Part shown: one piece after another, positions 18,975-26,826 of the stretch
Numbering within the stretch: the stretch's first letter is position 1
How the letters are laid out: the number at the start of each line of letters is the position of its first letter
Source: Gammaproteobacteria bacterium
GTDB lineage: Bacteria > Pseudomonadota > Gammaproteobacteria > Burkholderiales > Gallionellaceae
Reading direction: 5' to 3'
NCBI GenBank assembly: GCA_018813765.1
Contig: JAHJBC010000001.1
Span: forward strand, 310,001-374,000
Length of the DNA: 64,000 bases
Position numbers and translations under genes: made by a program
Notes under the pieces: generated by a model
Databases searched by the model: none
What the model saw: the letters and a program-made list of their open reading frames with translations, nothing else
Told to the model about the DNA's origin: nothing

Positions 18975-20347
18975 CAGAAGAATCCGAGCCTGACCTGGAA
19001 CAGCTTCTCGACCTTCTTCACCATTCTCTTCTCGGTGACGAAGACGATGACATGGTCTTCCGCCTCAATGACCGTGTCGTGATGGCCCATGTGCACTTCG
19101 TCGCCGCGCACCAGCGCGCCTATGGTCGCCCCCCTGGGCAGGTCGACTTCGGCGATGCGGCGGCCGACCACATGCGAGGATTCGCGGTCGCCGTGGGCCA
19201 CCAGCTCCAGCGCTTCCGCCGCGCCGCGCCGCAGCGAGTGCACCACCGCGACGTCACCCTGGCGCACGTAGGCCAGCAGCGAGCCGATGGTGACATGCGC
19301 CGGCGACAGCGCGATGTCGATCTTGCCGCCCTGCACCAGGTCGACATAGGCGCTGCGATTGATCAGCGACAGCACTTTGCGCGCGCCGCCCTGCTTGGCC
19401 AGCAGCGCCGACATGATGTTGTTCTCGTCGTCGTTGGTGAGCGCGCAGAACACGTCCACTTCGCCGACGTTCTCCTGCTGCATGAGTTTCTCGTCGGTAC
19501 CATCGCCGTTCAGCACCAGCGTGTTGGTGAGTTCTTCCGCCAGCCTCTTGCAGGATTTCTTGTTGAACTCGATGAGCTTGACGTTGTAGTCGCGTTCCAG
19601 CGCCTTGGCCAGCCGCCGCCCGATGTTGCCGCCGCCCACGATCATCACGCGTTTGGTCGGCTTGTCCATGCGGCGCATCTCGTTCAGCACGCGGCGGATA
19701 TGGTTGCTGTCGGCAATGAAGAAGATCTCGTCTCCCGTCTGCACCACCGTACCCCCTTCGGGAATGATCGCGCGATCCTGGCGGAAGATCGCCGCCACGC
19801 GCGTCTCCACCTGGGGCATGTGCGACCGCAGGTAGCTCAGCGGTTTGCCCACCAGCGGCCCGCCCTCGAACACCTTGACCGCAACCAGCGACACCTTGCC
19901 GTCGGCGAACTCCAGCACCTGCAAGGCTTCGGGAAACTCGATCAGCTTGGTGATGTAGTCGGTAAGGATCTGCTCCGGACAGATGGAGAAGTTGACGCAG
20001 AAGTTCTCGGTGTTGAACAGTTCTTCGCGCTTGAGGTAGTCCGCCGTGCGGATGCGGGCGATGCGGGTGGGGGTGTTGTAGAGGCTGGCCGCCAGTTTGC
20101 ATGCGACCAGGTTGACCTCATCGCTCAGCGTCACTGCCAGCAACATGTCGGCATCGGCGATGCCTGCCTGCTCCAGCGTCGAAGGGTGGGCGGCGTTGCC
20201 GGTCACGGTGCGCAGATCCAACCGGTCCTGCAACTGGGCCAGCTTGTCGCCGTCCATATCGACGACGGTGATGTCGTTGGCTTCTCCGACCAAGTTCTCC
20301 GCCACCGTCGAGCCGACTTGCCCGGCTCCCAGAATCAGTATCTTCAC
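18974..20347 (-). CDS. trkA: Trk system potassium transport regulator TrkA
   Basis: A 457-residue cytoplasmic protein with two NAD-binding/RCK halves. The first begins MKILILGAGQVGSTVAENL and the second RVMIVGGGNIGRRLAKALE at about residue 235; each is followed by a TrkA-C domain. It gates TrkH in response to nucleotides. The start is GTG 20347, overlapping the stop of the upstream redoxin gene as GTGA. The gene order redoxin-trkA-trkH suggests one transcript. Confidence 0.96.
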   Translation of the reverse strand: MKILILGAGQVGSTVAENLVGEANDITVVDMDGDKLAQLQDRLDLRTVTGNAAHPSTLEQAGIADADMLLAVTLSDEVNLVACKLAASLYNTPTRIARIRTADYLKREELFNTENFCVNFSICPEQILTDYITKLIEFPEALQVLEFADGKVSLVAVKVFEGGPLVGKPLSYLRSHMPQVETRVAAIFRQDRAIIPEGGTVVQTGDEIFFIADSNHIRRVLNEMRRMDKPTKRVMIVGGGNIGRRLAKALERDYNVKLIEFNKKSCKRLAEELTNTLVLNGDGTDEKLMQQENVGEVDVFCALTNDDENNIMSALLAKQGGARKVLSLINRSAYVDLVQGGKIDIALSPAHVTIGSLLAYVRQGDVAVVHSLRRGAAEALELVAHGDRESSHVVGRRIAEVDLPRGATIGALVRGDEVHMGHHDTVIEAEDHVIVFVTEKRMVKKVEKLFQVRLGFF

Positions 20348-20901
20348 ACTTCACCTTTCCATTTTATGGAGCAGCCCATGCTGGCGAGCTGCTCGCGCGG
20401 GCCCTGCCCGGTCTTCGCCACCTGCAGCATGGCATCGAACAGGTCGCGCGGCGCGTCCGCCACCGCTTCCTTGCGCGAGGCGTCGAGGCGTCCGCGGTAT
20501 TGCAATTCCAGATTGGCATTGAAGCCGAAGAAATCCGGCGTGCATACTGCACCAAAGTCCCTTGCTGTCTGTTGGGTTTCGTCCCACACATAGGGGAAAG
20601 GATAGTTGTACTGCTGCGCGACCAGTTTCATATTGTCGAAGCTGTCTTCGGCATAATCGGCGGGATCGTTGGACATGATGGCGATGCTGTTGATGCCGTG
20701 TTGCTGCAGTTCGCGCGTGTCGCGGATGATGCGGTCGCGGATGGATTTGACGTAGGGACAGTGGTTGCAGATGAACATGACCAGCAAGCCTTTGGGGCCG
20801 CGTGCGCTTTCCAGCGTATGCCGCTTGCCGTCGACGCCCGGCAGGTCGAACGGGCGCGCCTTCCAGCCGAAGTCGCACAGCGGGGGTTGCAGACTGACCA
20901 T
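20344..20901 (-). CDS. Thioredoxin-family / peroxiredoxin-like protein
   Basis: A 185-residue redoxin without a signal peptide. The redox motif is CNHCPYVKSI (CxxC) after LLVMFICNH, and a third conserved Cys occurs in GAVCTPDFFGF with the cis-Pro-type CTP motif. This matches the peroxiredoxin-like group of thioredoxin-fold proteins (AhpC/TSA relatives) of unassigned substrate. The C terminus is coupled to trkA (GTGA). It diverges from rsmE across a 79-base gap containing the AT-rich stretch GATATATTAT, a plausible promoter for either direction. Confidence 0.85.
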   Translation of the reverse strand: MVSLQPPLCDFGWKARPFDLPGVDGKRHTLESARGPKGLLVMFICNHCPYVKSIRDRIIRDTRELQQHGINSIAIMSNDPADYAEDSFDNMKLVAQQYNYPFPYVWDETQQTARDFGAVCTPDFFGFNANLELQYRGRLDASRKEAVADAPRDLFDAMLQVAKTGQGPREQLASMGCSIKWKGEV

Positions 20902-20980
20902 CTTGTTATCGCTCCCAAACTCAAACGTTCTTTTTCGCGGCGATATATTATCACGCCCATAAATACGCCATTTGCCGACT

Positions 20981-21718
20981 ATGTCCTCCCCGCGCTTCTA
21001 CTGCCCGCCGCCATTACCCCAGAGCGCACACGCCGAACTGCCGCCCGAGGCCGCGCATCATGCCAGCCGTGTGCTGCGCCTGCGCGTGGGCGATGCCGTG
21101 CAGATCTTCGACGGGCTGGGTAACGCGCTGGATGCCACCATCAACGCCATCAACGGCAAGCGCGTACTGCTCGGCAACCTGCAGACCTGCATGGGGCAAC
21201 AGGAATCCGGCCTGCAGATCATGCTGGCACAAGCCATGTGTACCAGCGACAAGATGGATTGGGTGGTGCAGAAGGCGACCGAACTGGGCGCGGCCGGGAT
21301 AGCCCCGGTGCAGACGCAGCGCAGCGTGGCGAAGCTCTCAGGCCCGCGCGCCGACAAACGCACCGAGCACTGGCGCAACGTGACCGTCTCCGCCTGCGAG
21401 CAGTGCGGGCGCAACACCCTGCCGCAACTGCATGCGCCGCAAGACTTGGGCGACTGGCTCAACGAACAGCGCAACGTGCCCGGCGCCAAATTCATTCTGC
21501 TACCAGGCGGCGCCAGCAACCTGCATTCTCAACCGAAGCCGCAAGGCCGCGCCACGCTGCTCATCGGCCCCGAGGGCGGCTTCACCGCCGACGAAGCCAA
21601 CGTCGCCCAACAGGCCGGTTTCGCCCCCATCCTGCTCGGCCCGCGCGTACTGCGTACCGAAACGGCTGCCATCGCCGGCATCGCCGCGTTGCAGACGCTG
21701 TGGGGGGATTTCAACTAA
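20981..21718 (+). CDS. rsmE: 16S rRNA (uracil1498-N3)-methyltransferase RsmE
   Basis: A 245-residue SPOUT-fold methyltransferase modifying U1498 of 16S rRNA. MSSPRFYCPPPLPQ and HHASRVLRLRVGD form the N-terminal PUA-like part, then MDWVVQKATELGAAGIAPV and the SAM-binding knot LLIGPEGGFTADE and LGPRVLRTETA. The ATG at 20981 is preferred over an in-frame TTG nine bases upstream. The tautomerase gene begins 10 bases after its stop. Confidence 0.95.
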   Translation: MSSPRFYCPPPLPQSAHAELPPEAAHHASRVLRLRVGDAVQIFDGLGNALDATINAINGKRVLLGNLQTCMGQQESGLQIMLAQAMCTSDKMDWVVQKATELGAAGIAPVQTQRSVAKLSGPRADKRTEHWRNVTVSACEQCGRNTLPQLHAPQDLGDWLNEQRNVPGAKFILLPGGASNLHSQPKPQGRATLLIGPEGGFTADEANVAQQAGFAPILLGPRVLRTETAAIAGIAALQTLWGDFN

Positions 21719-21728
21719 AGGAGGAAGC

Positions 21729-21914
21729 ATGCCCTATGTCAACATCCGCATCGCCGGAAAATTGAGTCGCGAACAGAAGGCGAAGATCGCCGAAGAGATC
21801 ACCGACACGCTGGAGCGCATCGCGTTCAAACCAAAATCCTATACATATATTGCTTTCGACGAACTGCCGGACGAGAACTGGGCCATCGCGGGCAAGCTAT
21901 TGGACGAGGAGTAA
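21729..21914 (+). CDS. 4-oxalocrotonate tautomerase-family protein
   Basis: A 61-residue protein beginning MPYVNIRIAGKLSREQ, so removal of Met would expose the catalytic Pro1 of the tautomerase superfamily. The helix KAKIAEEITDTLERI and the segment YTYIAFDELPDENWAIAG match small 4-OT subunits, which assemble as hexamers. The physiological substrate is unknown; no aromatic-degradation genes lie nearby. A strong ribosome site (AAAGGAGGAAGC) precedes the ATG. A decayed copy of its 3' end follows at 21973-22044. Confidence 0.9.
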   Translation: MPYVNIRIAGKLSREQKAKIAEEITDTLERIAFKPKSYTYIAFDELPDENWAIAGKLLDEE

Positions 21915-21916
21915 GG

Positions 21917-21937
21917 TATAGGAGCGCTTGCTCCCGC
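21917..21937. repeat. Possible degenerate single REP
   Basis: Directly after the tautomerase stop the sequence TATAGGAGCGCTTGCTCCCGC resembles the GTAGGAGC...GCTTGC...GC head-and-hairpin pattern of the REP arms at 2161-2220, with two bases missing from the stem. It forms a GGAGC-GCTT-GCTCC hairpin. It may be a REP remnant or a chance hairpin. Confidence 0.4.
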
Positions 21938-21972
21938 ACCGAGGGCTACGCCCCACCGTGTCACAAGCGCAT

Positions 21973-22044
21973 ACCTACATCGCCTTCGACGAACTGCCGG
22001 GCGAAAACCGGGCGATTGCATGCAAGTTGCTAGATGAGGAATAG
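21973..22044 (+). pseudogene. Relic 3' end of a 4-oxalocrotonate tautomerase gene
   Basis: Read in frame this stretch gives TYIAFDELPGENRAIACKL-LDEE and a stop: 20 of 23 residues match the C terminus of the intact gene at 21729-21914. Twelve codons differ synonymously and three residues differ (D to G, W to R, G to C). There is no start or 5' half; the homology fades near 21964 with a one-base slip. The many silent differences show it is not a recent slippage duplication: it evolved as a coding sequence before truncation. It is either an eroded tandem paralogue or the displaced gene end left by an integrated element. Confidence 0.85.
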
Positions 22045-22080
22045 CACGGCAAGATACGCCATCTACCCGAAAGGACAGTC

Positions 22081-23406
22081 ATGCCTGCCGTCACCTCACC
22101 CGCCGATTTCGTCTCCTGGTTTCGCTCCGTCGCGCCTTATATCAACGCGTTCCGCGGCAAGACCTTCGTCGTTGCCTTTGGCGGCGAGGTGGTGGCGGAC
22201 GGCAAGTTCGTCGAACTCACGCACGACTTCAATCTGCTGGCCGCACTGGGCATCCGGCTGGTGCTGGTGCACGGCGCGCGGCCGCAGATCGAGCAACGCC
22301 TGAAGCAGGAAAACCTGGAGGGCCGCTATCACCACGGCATCCGCCTGACCGATGCCGAGACCATGCTGTGCGTGAAAGAGGCGGTCGGACGGGTGCGGGT
22401 GGAGATCGAGGCGCTGCTGTCGGTGGGATTGGCGAACTCGCCCATGGCCAACGCGGACATCCGCGTGGCGGGCGGCAATTTCATCACCGCGCAACCCATC
22501 GGGGTCATCCACGGCGTGGACCTGCTGCATACCGGTTTCGTGCGCAAGGTGGACACGGCCGCACTGAACGACCGCATGGAGTTCGGCGAGGTGGTGCTGC
22601 TGTCGCCGCTCGGTTATTCGCCCACCGGCGAAGTGTTCAACCTCACGCTGGAGGACGTGGCGACGGCCACGGCCATTGCGCTGGACGCGGACAAACTGAT
22701 CTTCCTGATGGACACCGACGGCGTGCTGGGCAAGGACGGCAAGCTGCTGCAGGAGCTGACCGCCGTGGAAGCAGGCAAGATCCTTTCCGGCAAGCGCAAG
22801 CTGCCTGACGATGTCGGCCTGTTCCTGCCCTGTGCCGTGCGCGCCTGCGAGGGCGGCGTGGCGCGCACGCACCTGGTCAGCCGCCATACCGACGGCGCCC
22901 TGTTGCAGGAACTGTTCAGCGACGAGGGTATCGGCACCATGGTGGTGGAGAGCACGCTCAACACCCTGCGCGACGCGACCATTGAGGACGTCGGCGGCAT
23001 CCTGCAACTACTGCAACCGCTGGAAGCCGACGGCATCCTGGTGCGGCGTTCGCGCGAGTTGCTGGAGCGCGAGATCGGGCGTTTCGTGGTGCTCGAGCAC
23101 GACCACCGCATCGTCGGTTGCGCGGCGCTGTATCCCTTCGCCGACGAAAAGGCGGCGGAGCTGGCCTGTCTGGCGATCCAGCCCAGCCATCGCCGCCACG
23201 GCTATGGCGACGCTCTGCTCAAGCATATCGCCGACCGGGCAAAAGCGATGAAGCTGAACAAACTGTTCGTGCTGACCACGCGCACCGCGCACTGGTTCAT
23301 CGAGCGCGGCTTCAAGGAAGTCGATGTAGACCAGCTTCCTGCGCAAAAGAAATCGTTGTACAACTGGCAGCGGCGTTCCAAGGTGTTCGTGCGTTCGATC
23401 AAATAG
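22081..23406 (+). CDS. argA: N-acetylglutamate synthase (amino-acid N-acetyltransferase)
   Basis: A 441-residue fused enzyme for the first step of arginine synthesis. Residues 1 to about 290 form an amino-acid-kinase-like domain ([50 protein letters not shown]). The C-terminal about 150 residues form a GNAT acetyltransferase ([47 protein letters not shown]). The length matches classical proteobacterial ArgA. The ATG follows AAAGGACAGTC. This form is normally feedback-inhibited by arginine. Confidence 0.96.
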   Translation: MPAVTSPADFVSWFRSVAPYINAFRGKTFVVAFGGEVVADGKFVELTHDFNLLAALGIRLVLVHGARPQIEQRLKQENLEGRYHHGIRLTDAETMLCVKEAVGRVRVEIEALLSVGLANSPMANADIRVAGGNFITAQPIGVIHGVDLLHTGFVRKVDTAALNDRMEFGEVVLLSPLGYSPTGEVFNLTLEDVATATAIALDADKLIFLMDTDGVLGKDGKLLQELTAVEAGKILSGKRKLPDDVGLFLPCAVRACEGGVARTHLVSRHTDGALLQELFSDEGIGTMVVESTLNTLRDATIEDVGGILQLLQPLEADGILVRRSRELLEREIGRFVVLEHDHRIVGCAALYPFADEKAAELACLAIQPSHRRHGYGDALLKHIADRAKAMKLNKLFVLTTRTAHWFIERGFKEVDVDQLPAQKKSLYNWQRRSKVFVRSIK

Positions 23407-23503
23407 CCCTATCCGGCTGCAAGCATCGCGCTTGCGCTGGATTTGGGCGGGGATTCACGGTAATGTCACAATTCTCAAGCAAACTCACGGAGTAACTTCA
23501 ATC

Positions 23504-23776
23504 ATGGCAAGAACAGTGCAGTGCGTAAAATTGGGTCGCGAAGCGGAGGGGCTGGATCGCCCGCCATATCCCGGTGCGTTGGGTCAACGCATCTTCGAGA
23601 ACGTGTCGAAGGAAGCCTGGCAGGGCTGGATCAAGTTCCAGACCATGCTGGTGAACGAGAACCGCCTCAACTTGGCGGATGCTCAGGCACGCAAGTACCT
23701 GGCGCAGCAGATGGAGAACTACTTCTTCGGCGAAGGGACGCAGATGCCGGAAGGCTTTGTTCCGCCGAAACACTGA
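23504..23776 (+). CDS. yggX: Fe(2+)-trafficking protein YggX
   Basis: A 90-residue YggX-family protein: [24 protein letters not shown] at the N terminus with the single conserved Cys, then [27 protein letters not shown] and [10 protein letters not shown]. It is thought to limit Fe(II)-driven oxidative damage and help iron-sulfur repair. ATG 23504 is chosen over an upstream in-frame start because homologues begin at MARTV and GGAG precedes it. The gene lies 41 bases before ppk1. Confidence 0.95.
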   Translation: MARTVQCVKLGREAEGLDRPPYPGALGQRIFENVSKEAWQGWIKFQTMLVNENRLNLADAQARKYLAQQMENYFFGEGTQMPEGFVPPKH

Positions 23777-23817
23777 GCGACGGCGACGGGCATCACCGGC
23801 GCAACCGATCCTCGCTT

Positions 23818-25905
23818 ATGGCAAAAAAATATCCCGCGCAGAACTTCCTCAACCGCGAACTCGGCCTGCTCGAATTCAACCGCCGCGTTCTCGCGCAGGC
23901 CGAGGATGCTTCGGTCCCGTTGCTGGAGCGGCTGAAGTATCTGTGCATCGTCAGCAGCAACCTGGATGAGTTCTTCGAGATCCGCGTCGCCGGCCTGAAA
24001 GAACAGGCCAAGCTGGGCGGCCTGGCCAGCGGCCCGGACGGGCTGGAGGCCACGCAGATTCTCAAACGCCTGCATGCACCGACGCACCAGATCATCGCGC
24101 GCCAATACCAGTTGTTCAACGAAGAGCTGGTCCCCGCGCTGGCCGAACAGGGCATCAAGTTCCTGCGCCGCACCAAATGGAACGAGGCGCAGAAGGAATG
24201 GGTCAGGGACTTCTTCCTGCGCGAGGTAATGCCGGTGCTCACGCCCATCGGCCTCGACCCGGCTCACCCCTTCCCGCGCGTGCTCAACAAGAGCCTGAAC
24301 TTCGCCGTCGAACTACAGGGCAAGGATGCCTTCGGCCGCAACTCGGCCAAGGCCATCGTACAGGCGCCGCGTGTGCTGCCGCGCGCCATCCTGCTACCAC
24401 CCGAGATATCCGGCTGCCCGCACGGTTTCGTATTCCTTTCCTCCATCCTGCACGCGCATGTAGGCGAGTTGTTTGCCGGCATGGAGGTGCTGGGCTGCTA
24501 CCAGTTCCGCGTGACCCGCAACAGCGACCTGTTCGTGGACGAGGAGGAGATGAAGAACCTGCGCGTCAGCCTGCAGGGCGAGTTGCCGCAGCGCCACTTC
24601 GGCGATGCCGTGCGGCTGGAGGTCGCCGACAATTGCACACCCGCCATGTCCGATTTCCTGCTGCAGCAGTTCGAGCTGAAGGCGGAAGACCTTTTCAGCG
24701 TGAAAGGCCCGGTCAACCTGGTACGCCTGATGCGCATCCCTGACCAGGTCGAGCGCGACGATCTCAAGTTCCCGCCCTTTTCGCCCGGCATGCCGACGCT
24801 GTTGCAGAAGAAGGGCGCCGACATGTTCAAGGCGATCCGCAAGAGCGACGTGCTGTTGCACCACCCTTATCAGTCGTTCAAGCCGGTGATCGACTTCATC
24901 CAGCAGGCCGCCGCCGACCCCGATGTCGTCGCCATCAAACAAACGGTGTACCGCACGGGATCAGATTCGGAACTGATGGAGGCGCTGATCAACGCCGCGC
25001 GCGGCGGCAAGGAAGTGACCGTGGTGGTCGAACTGCTGGCGCGCTTCGACGAGGAAGCCAACATCAATTGGGCCGGGCGGCTGGAGGCGGTCGGCGCGCA
25101 TGTGGTGTACGGCGTGGTCGGCCACAAGACCCATGCCAAGATGCTGATGGTGGTGCGGCGCGAGGACGGCAAACTGCGCCGCTACGTGCACCTCGGCACC
25201 GGCAACTACCATCCGCGCACCGCCAGGCTGTACACCGATTTCGGCATGTTCACCTGCAACGAAGAGGTCTGTGCCGACGCGAACGAGGTGTTCACCCAGC
25301 TCACCGGACTGGGCAAGGCCAGCAAGCTCAAACACTTGTGGCAATCGCCGTTCACCATGCATTCCAACATGTTGCTGGCGATCCGCAATGAAACCCGGCT
25401 GGCCCAGGAGGGCAAACGCGCGCAGATCATCGCCAAGATGAACTCGCTGCTGGAACCGGAGATCATCACCGCGTTGTACGAGGCCTCGCAGGCGGGCGTG
25501 AAGATCGACCTGATCGTGCGCGGCGTCTGCGCGTTGCGTCCCGGCGTGAAAGGCCTGTCCGAGAACATCAGCGTGCGCTCCATCATCGGGCGCTTCCTCG
25601 AACACACGCGCATCTTCTATTTCCGCAACGATATGGCGCACAACCTGTATCTGGCCAGCGCGGACTGGATGGATCGCAATTTCTTCCGCCGCATCGAGGT
25701 CTGCTTCCCGCTGCTCGACGAGAAGCTGAAGAAGCGCGTGCTCGACGAAGGGCTGAAGACCTATCTCAAGGACAACGTGCAGGCGTGGGAGATGGATTGC
25801 AACGGCTTCTGGCACCGCATGACACCGGGCCGCGGCAGCCCGGTCTGCGCCCAGACCGAGCTACTGCATGAATTGGGGCAACCGCTGGCGATCGCCGAGG
25901 ACTAG
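23818..25905 (+). CDS. ppk1: Polyphosphate kinase 1
   Basis: A 695-residue enzyme that polymerises the gamma-phosphate of ATP into polyphosphate. Domains in order: N-terminal (AQNFLNRELGLLEFNRRVL), head (SSNLDEFFEIRVAGL), then two phospholipase-D-like catalytic domains. The autophosphorylated His is His439 (GHKTHAKMLMV) and the second active-site His is His596 (EHTRIFYF), corresponding to His435 and His592 of E. coli. ATG 23818 is the first codon matching family N termini; an upstream in-frame reading through yggX is spurious. The 3' end overlaps by four bases (CTAG) the convergent lysine-rich gene. Confidence 0.97.
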   Translation: MAKKYPAQNFLNRELGLLEFNRRVLAQAEDASVPLLERLKYLCIVSSNLDEFFEIRVAGLKEQAKLGGLASGPDGLEATQILKRLHAPTHQIIARQYQLFNEELVPALAEQGIKFLRRTKWNEAQKEWVRDFFLREVMPVLTPIGLDPAHPFPRVLNKSLNFAVELQGKDAFGRNSAKAIVQAPRVLPRAILLPPEISGCPHGFVFLSSILHAHVGELFAGMEVLGCYQFRVTRNSDLFVDEEEMKNLRVSLQGELPQRHFGDAVRLEVADNCTPAMSDFLLQQFELKAEDLFSVKGPVNLVRLMRIPDQVERDDLKFPPFSPGMPTLLQKKGADMFKAIRKSDVLLHHPYQSFKPVIDFIQQAAADPDVVAIKQTVYRTGSDSELMEALINAARGGKEVTVVVELLARFDEEANINWAGRLEAVGAHVVYGVVGHKTHAKMLMVVRREDGKLRRYVHLGTGNYHPRTARLYTDFGMFTCNEEVCADANEVFTQLTGLGKASKLKHLWQSPFTMHSNMLLAIRNETRLAQEGKRAQIIAKMNSLLEPEIITALYEASQAGVKIDLIVRGVCALRPGVKGLSENISVRSIIGRFLEHTRIFYFRNDMAHNLYLASADWMDRNFFRRIEVCFPLLDEKLKKRVLDEGLKTYLKDNVQAWEMDCNGFWHRMTPGRGSPVCAQTELLHELGQPLAIAED

Positions 25906-26261
25906 TTCTTCTTGGGTCGCCCGGTCTTGATCTTCTCGAGACCTGCGACCGCGCGTTTCAGTTGCGCCACACTCAGTTTCGACAAAACCTGCAGGCTGGC
26001 ACGCAGCAGTTCGCTTTTTTTCACATGCAATCCGCCCTGCAGCGCCTTCTGCTTGAGCGCCGCGATCAGGTCGTAATCCGCCTGCGGCATGGAGAAGCTG
26101 TCGCGCACCACCTTCACCTTGCCGTCGGCTTTCTTTTCCTTCTTCAACTTCTTGGCCGGTTTGGCAACAGCCTTGGCCGGAGCGGCTTTGCGCACGGCGG
26201 GTTTTTTTGCAACAGCGGGTTTCCTTGCAACAGCGGATTTGCGGGTCGTCGTCGTGGTCAT
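25902..26261 (-). CDS. Lysine-rich histone H1-like protein with a C-terminal conserved domain
   Basis: A 119-residue basic protein. The first 50 or so residues are Ala/Lys/Pro repeats (for example ARKPAVAKKPAVRKAAPAK), as in histone H1-like or AlgP-type tails. The remaining part (VVRDSFSMPQADYDLIAALKQKA, then GLHVKKSELLRASLQVLSKL) looks like a compact helical, possibly ribbon-helix-helix-like, domain seen in betaproteobacterial hypothetical proteins. It ends GRPKKN. It probably binds DNA, RNA or polyanions. It converges on ppk1 and diverges from sixA across an 86-base AT-rich gap. Function is not known. Confidence 0.75.
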   Translation of the reverse strand: MTTTTTRKSAVARKPAVAKKPAVRKAAPAKAVAKPAKKLKKEKKADGKVKVVRDSFSMPQADYDLIAALKQKALQGGLHVKKSELLRASLQVLSKLSVAQLKRAVAGLEKIKTGRPKKN

Positions 26262-26347
26262 GTCATTCTCCGTGGATGAATGTGGCGGAAACAGTATATA
26301 CGGTATATTCTGGCTACTGATAGTGTAATAAATGGAGGTCGAGTGAG

Positions 26348-26809
26348 ATGGAACTGATCCTCTGGCGGCACGCAGAGGCCGCGGAAGGAACGCCGGACGA
26401 GATGCGCGCGCTCACCGACAAGGGGCGGCGCCAGGCTGAGCGCATGGCGCACTTCATCTCCGGGCGCCTGCCACCCAACACCCGCATCCTGGTCAGTCCC
26501 GCATTGCGCGCGCAACAGACAGTGGCCGCGCTCACTTCGCATTTCATCACTGCACCCAACGTCGGCACCCATGCCACGCCGCAGACCGCACTCGCCGCCG
26601 CCGGCTGGCCGATGGCAGGTGGCTCTGTGTTGTTGGTCGGTCACCAGCCGTGGATGGGCGAACTCGCCGCCACGCTGATGACCGAGCAACCCGCAGGCAC
26701 GAACATCTGGAGCATCAAGAAAGGTGCGATCTGGTGGTTCAGTCGGCGCGAGCGCGAGGGCGATTACCAGACCGTGTTGCGCCTGGTCATCTCGCCGGAT
26801 CAACTGTAA
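26348..26809 (+). CDS. sixA: Phosphohistidine phosphatase SixA
   Basis: A 153-residue histidine-phosphatase-family protein. MELILWRHAEAAEGTPDEMR has the catalytic RH motif, and LTDKGRRQAERMAHFI, RILVSPALRAQQTV and LLVGHQPWMGELAATL (second catalytic His) follow. SixA removes phosphate from phosphohistidine in phosphorelay or PTS proteins. The ribosome site GGAGG at about 26333 and ATG 26348 are well placed. Its position between ppk1 and a PPK2-type gene is notable because PPK1 works through phosphohistidine; a link is only a suggestion. Confidence 0.9.
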   Translation: MELILWRHAEAAEGTPDEMRALTDKGRRQAERMAHFISGRLPPNTRILVSPALRAQQTVAALTSHFITAPNVGTHATPQTALAAAGWPMAGGSVLLVGHQPWMGELAATLMTEQPAGTNIWSIKKGAIWWFSRREREGDYQTVLRLVISPDQL

Positions 26810-26826
26810 TCCTGAAAGGAGGCGCC

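Noticed and set aside
19052-20593. A 513-residue plus-strand frame opposite trkA
   Set aside because: Antisense of trkA; composition and lack of motifs mark it as a shadow.
23521-23817. Upstream in-frame extension of ppk1 through yggX
   Set aside because: The extension overlaps a well-recognised yggX gene and does not resemble PPK1; homologues begin at MAKKYPAQNF.
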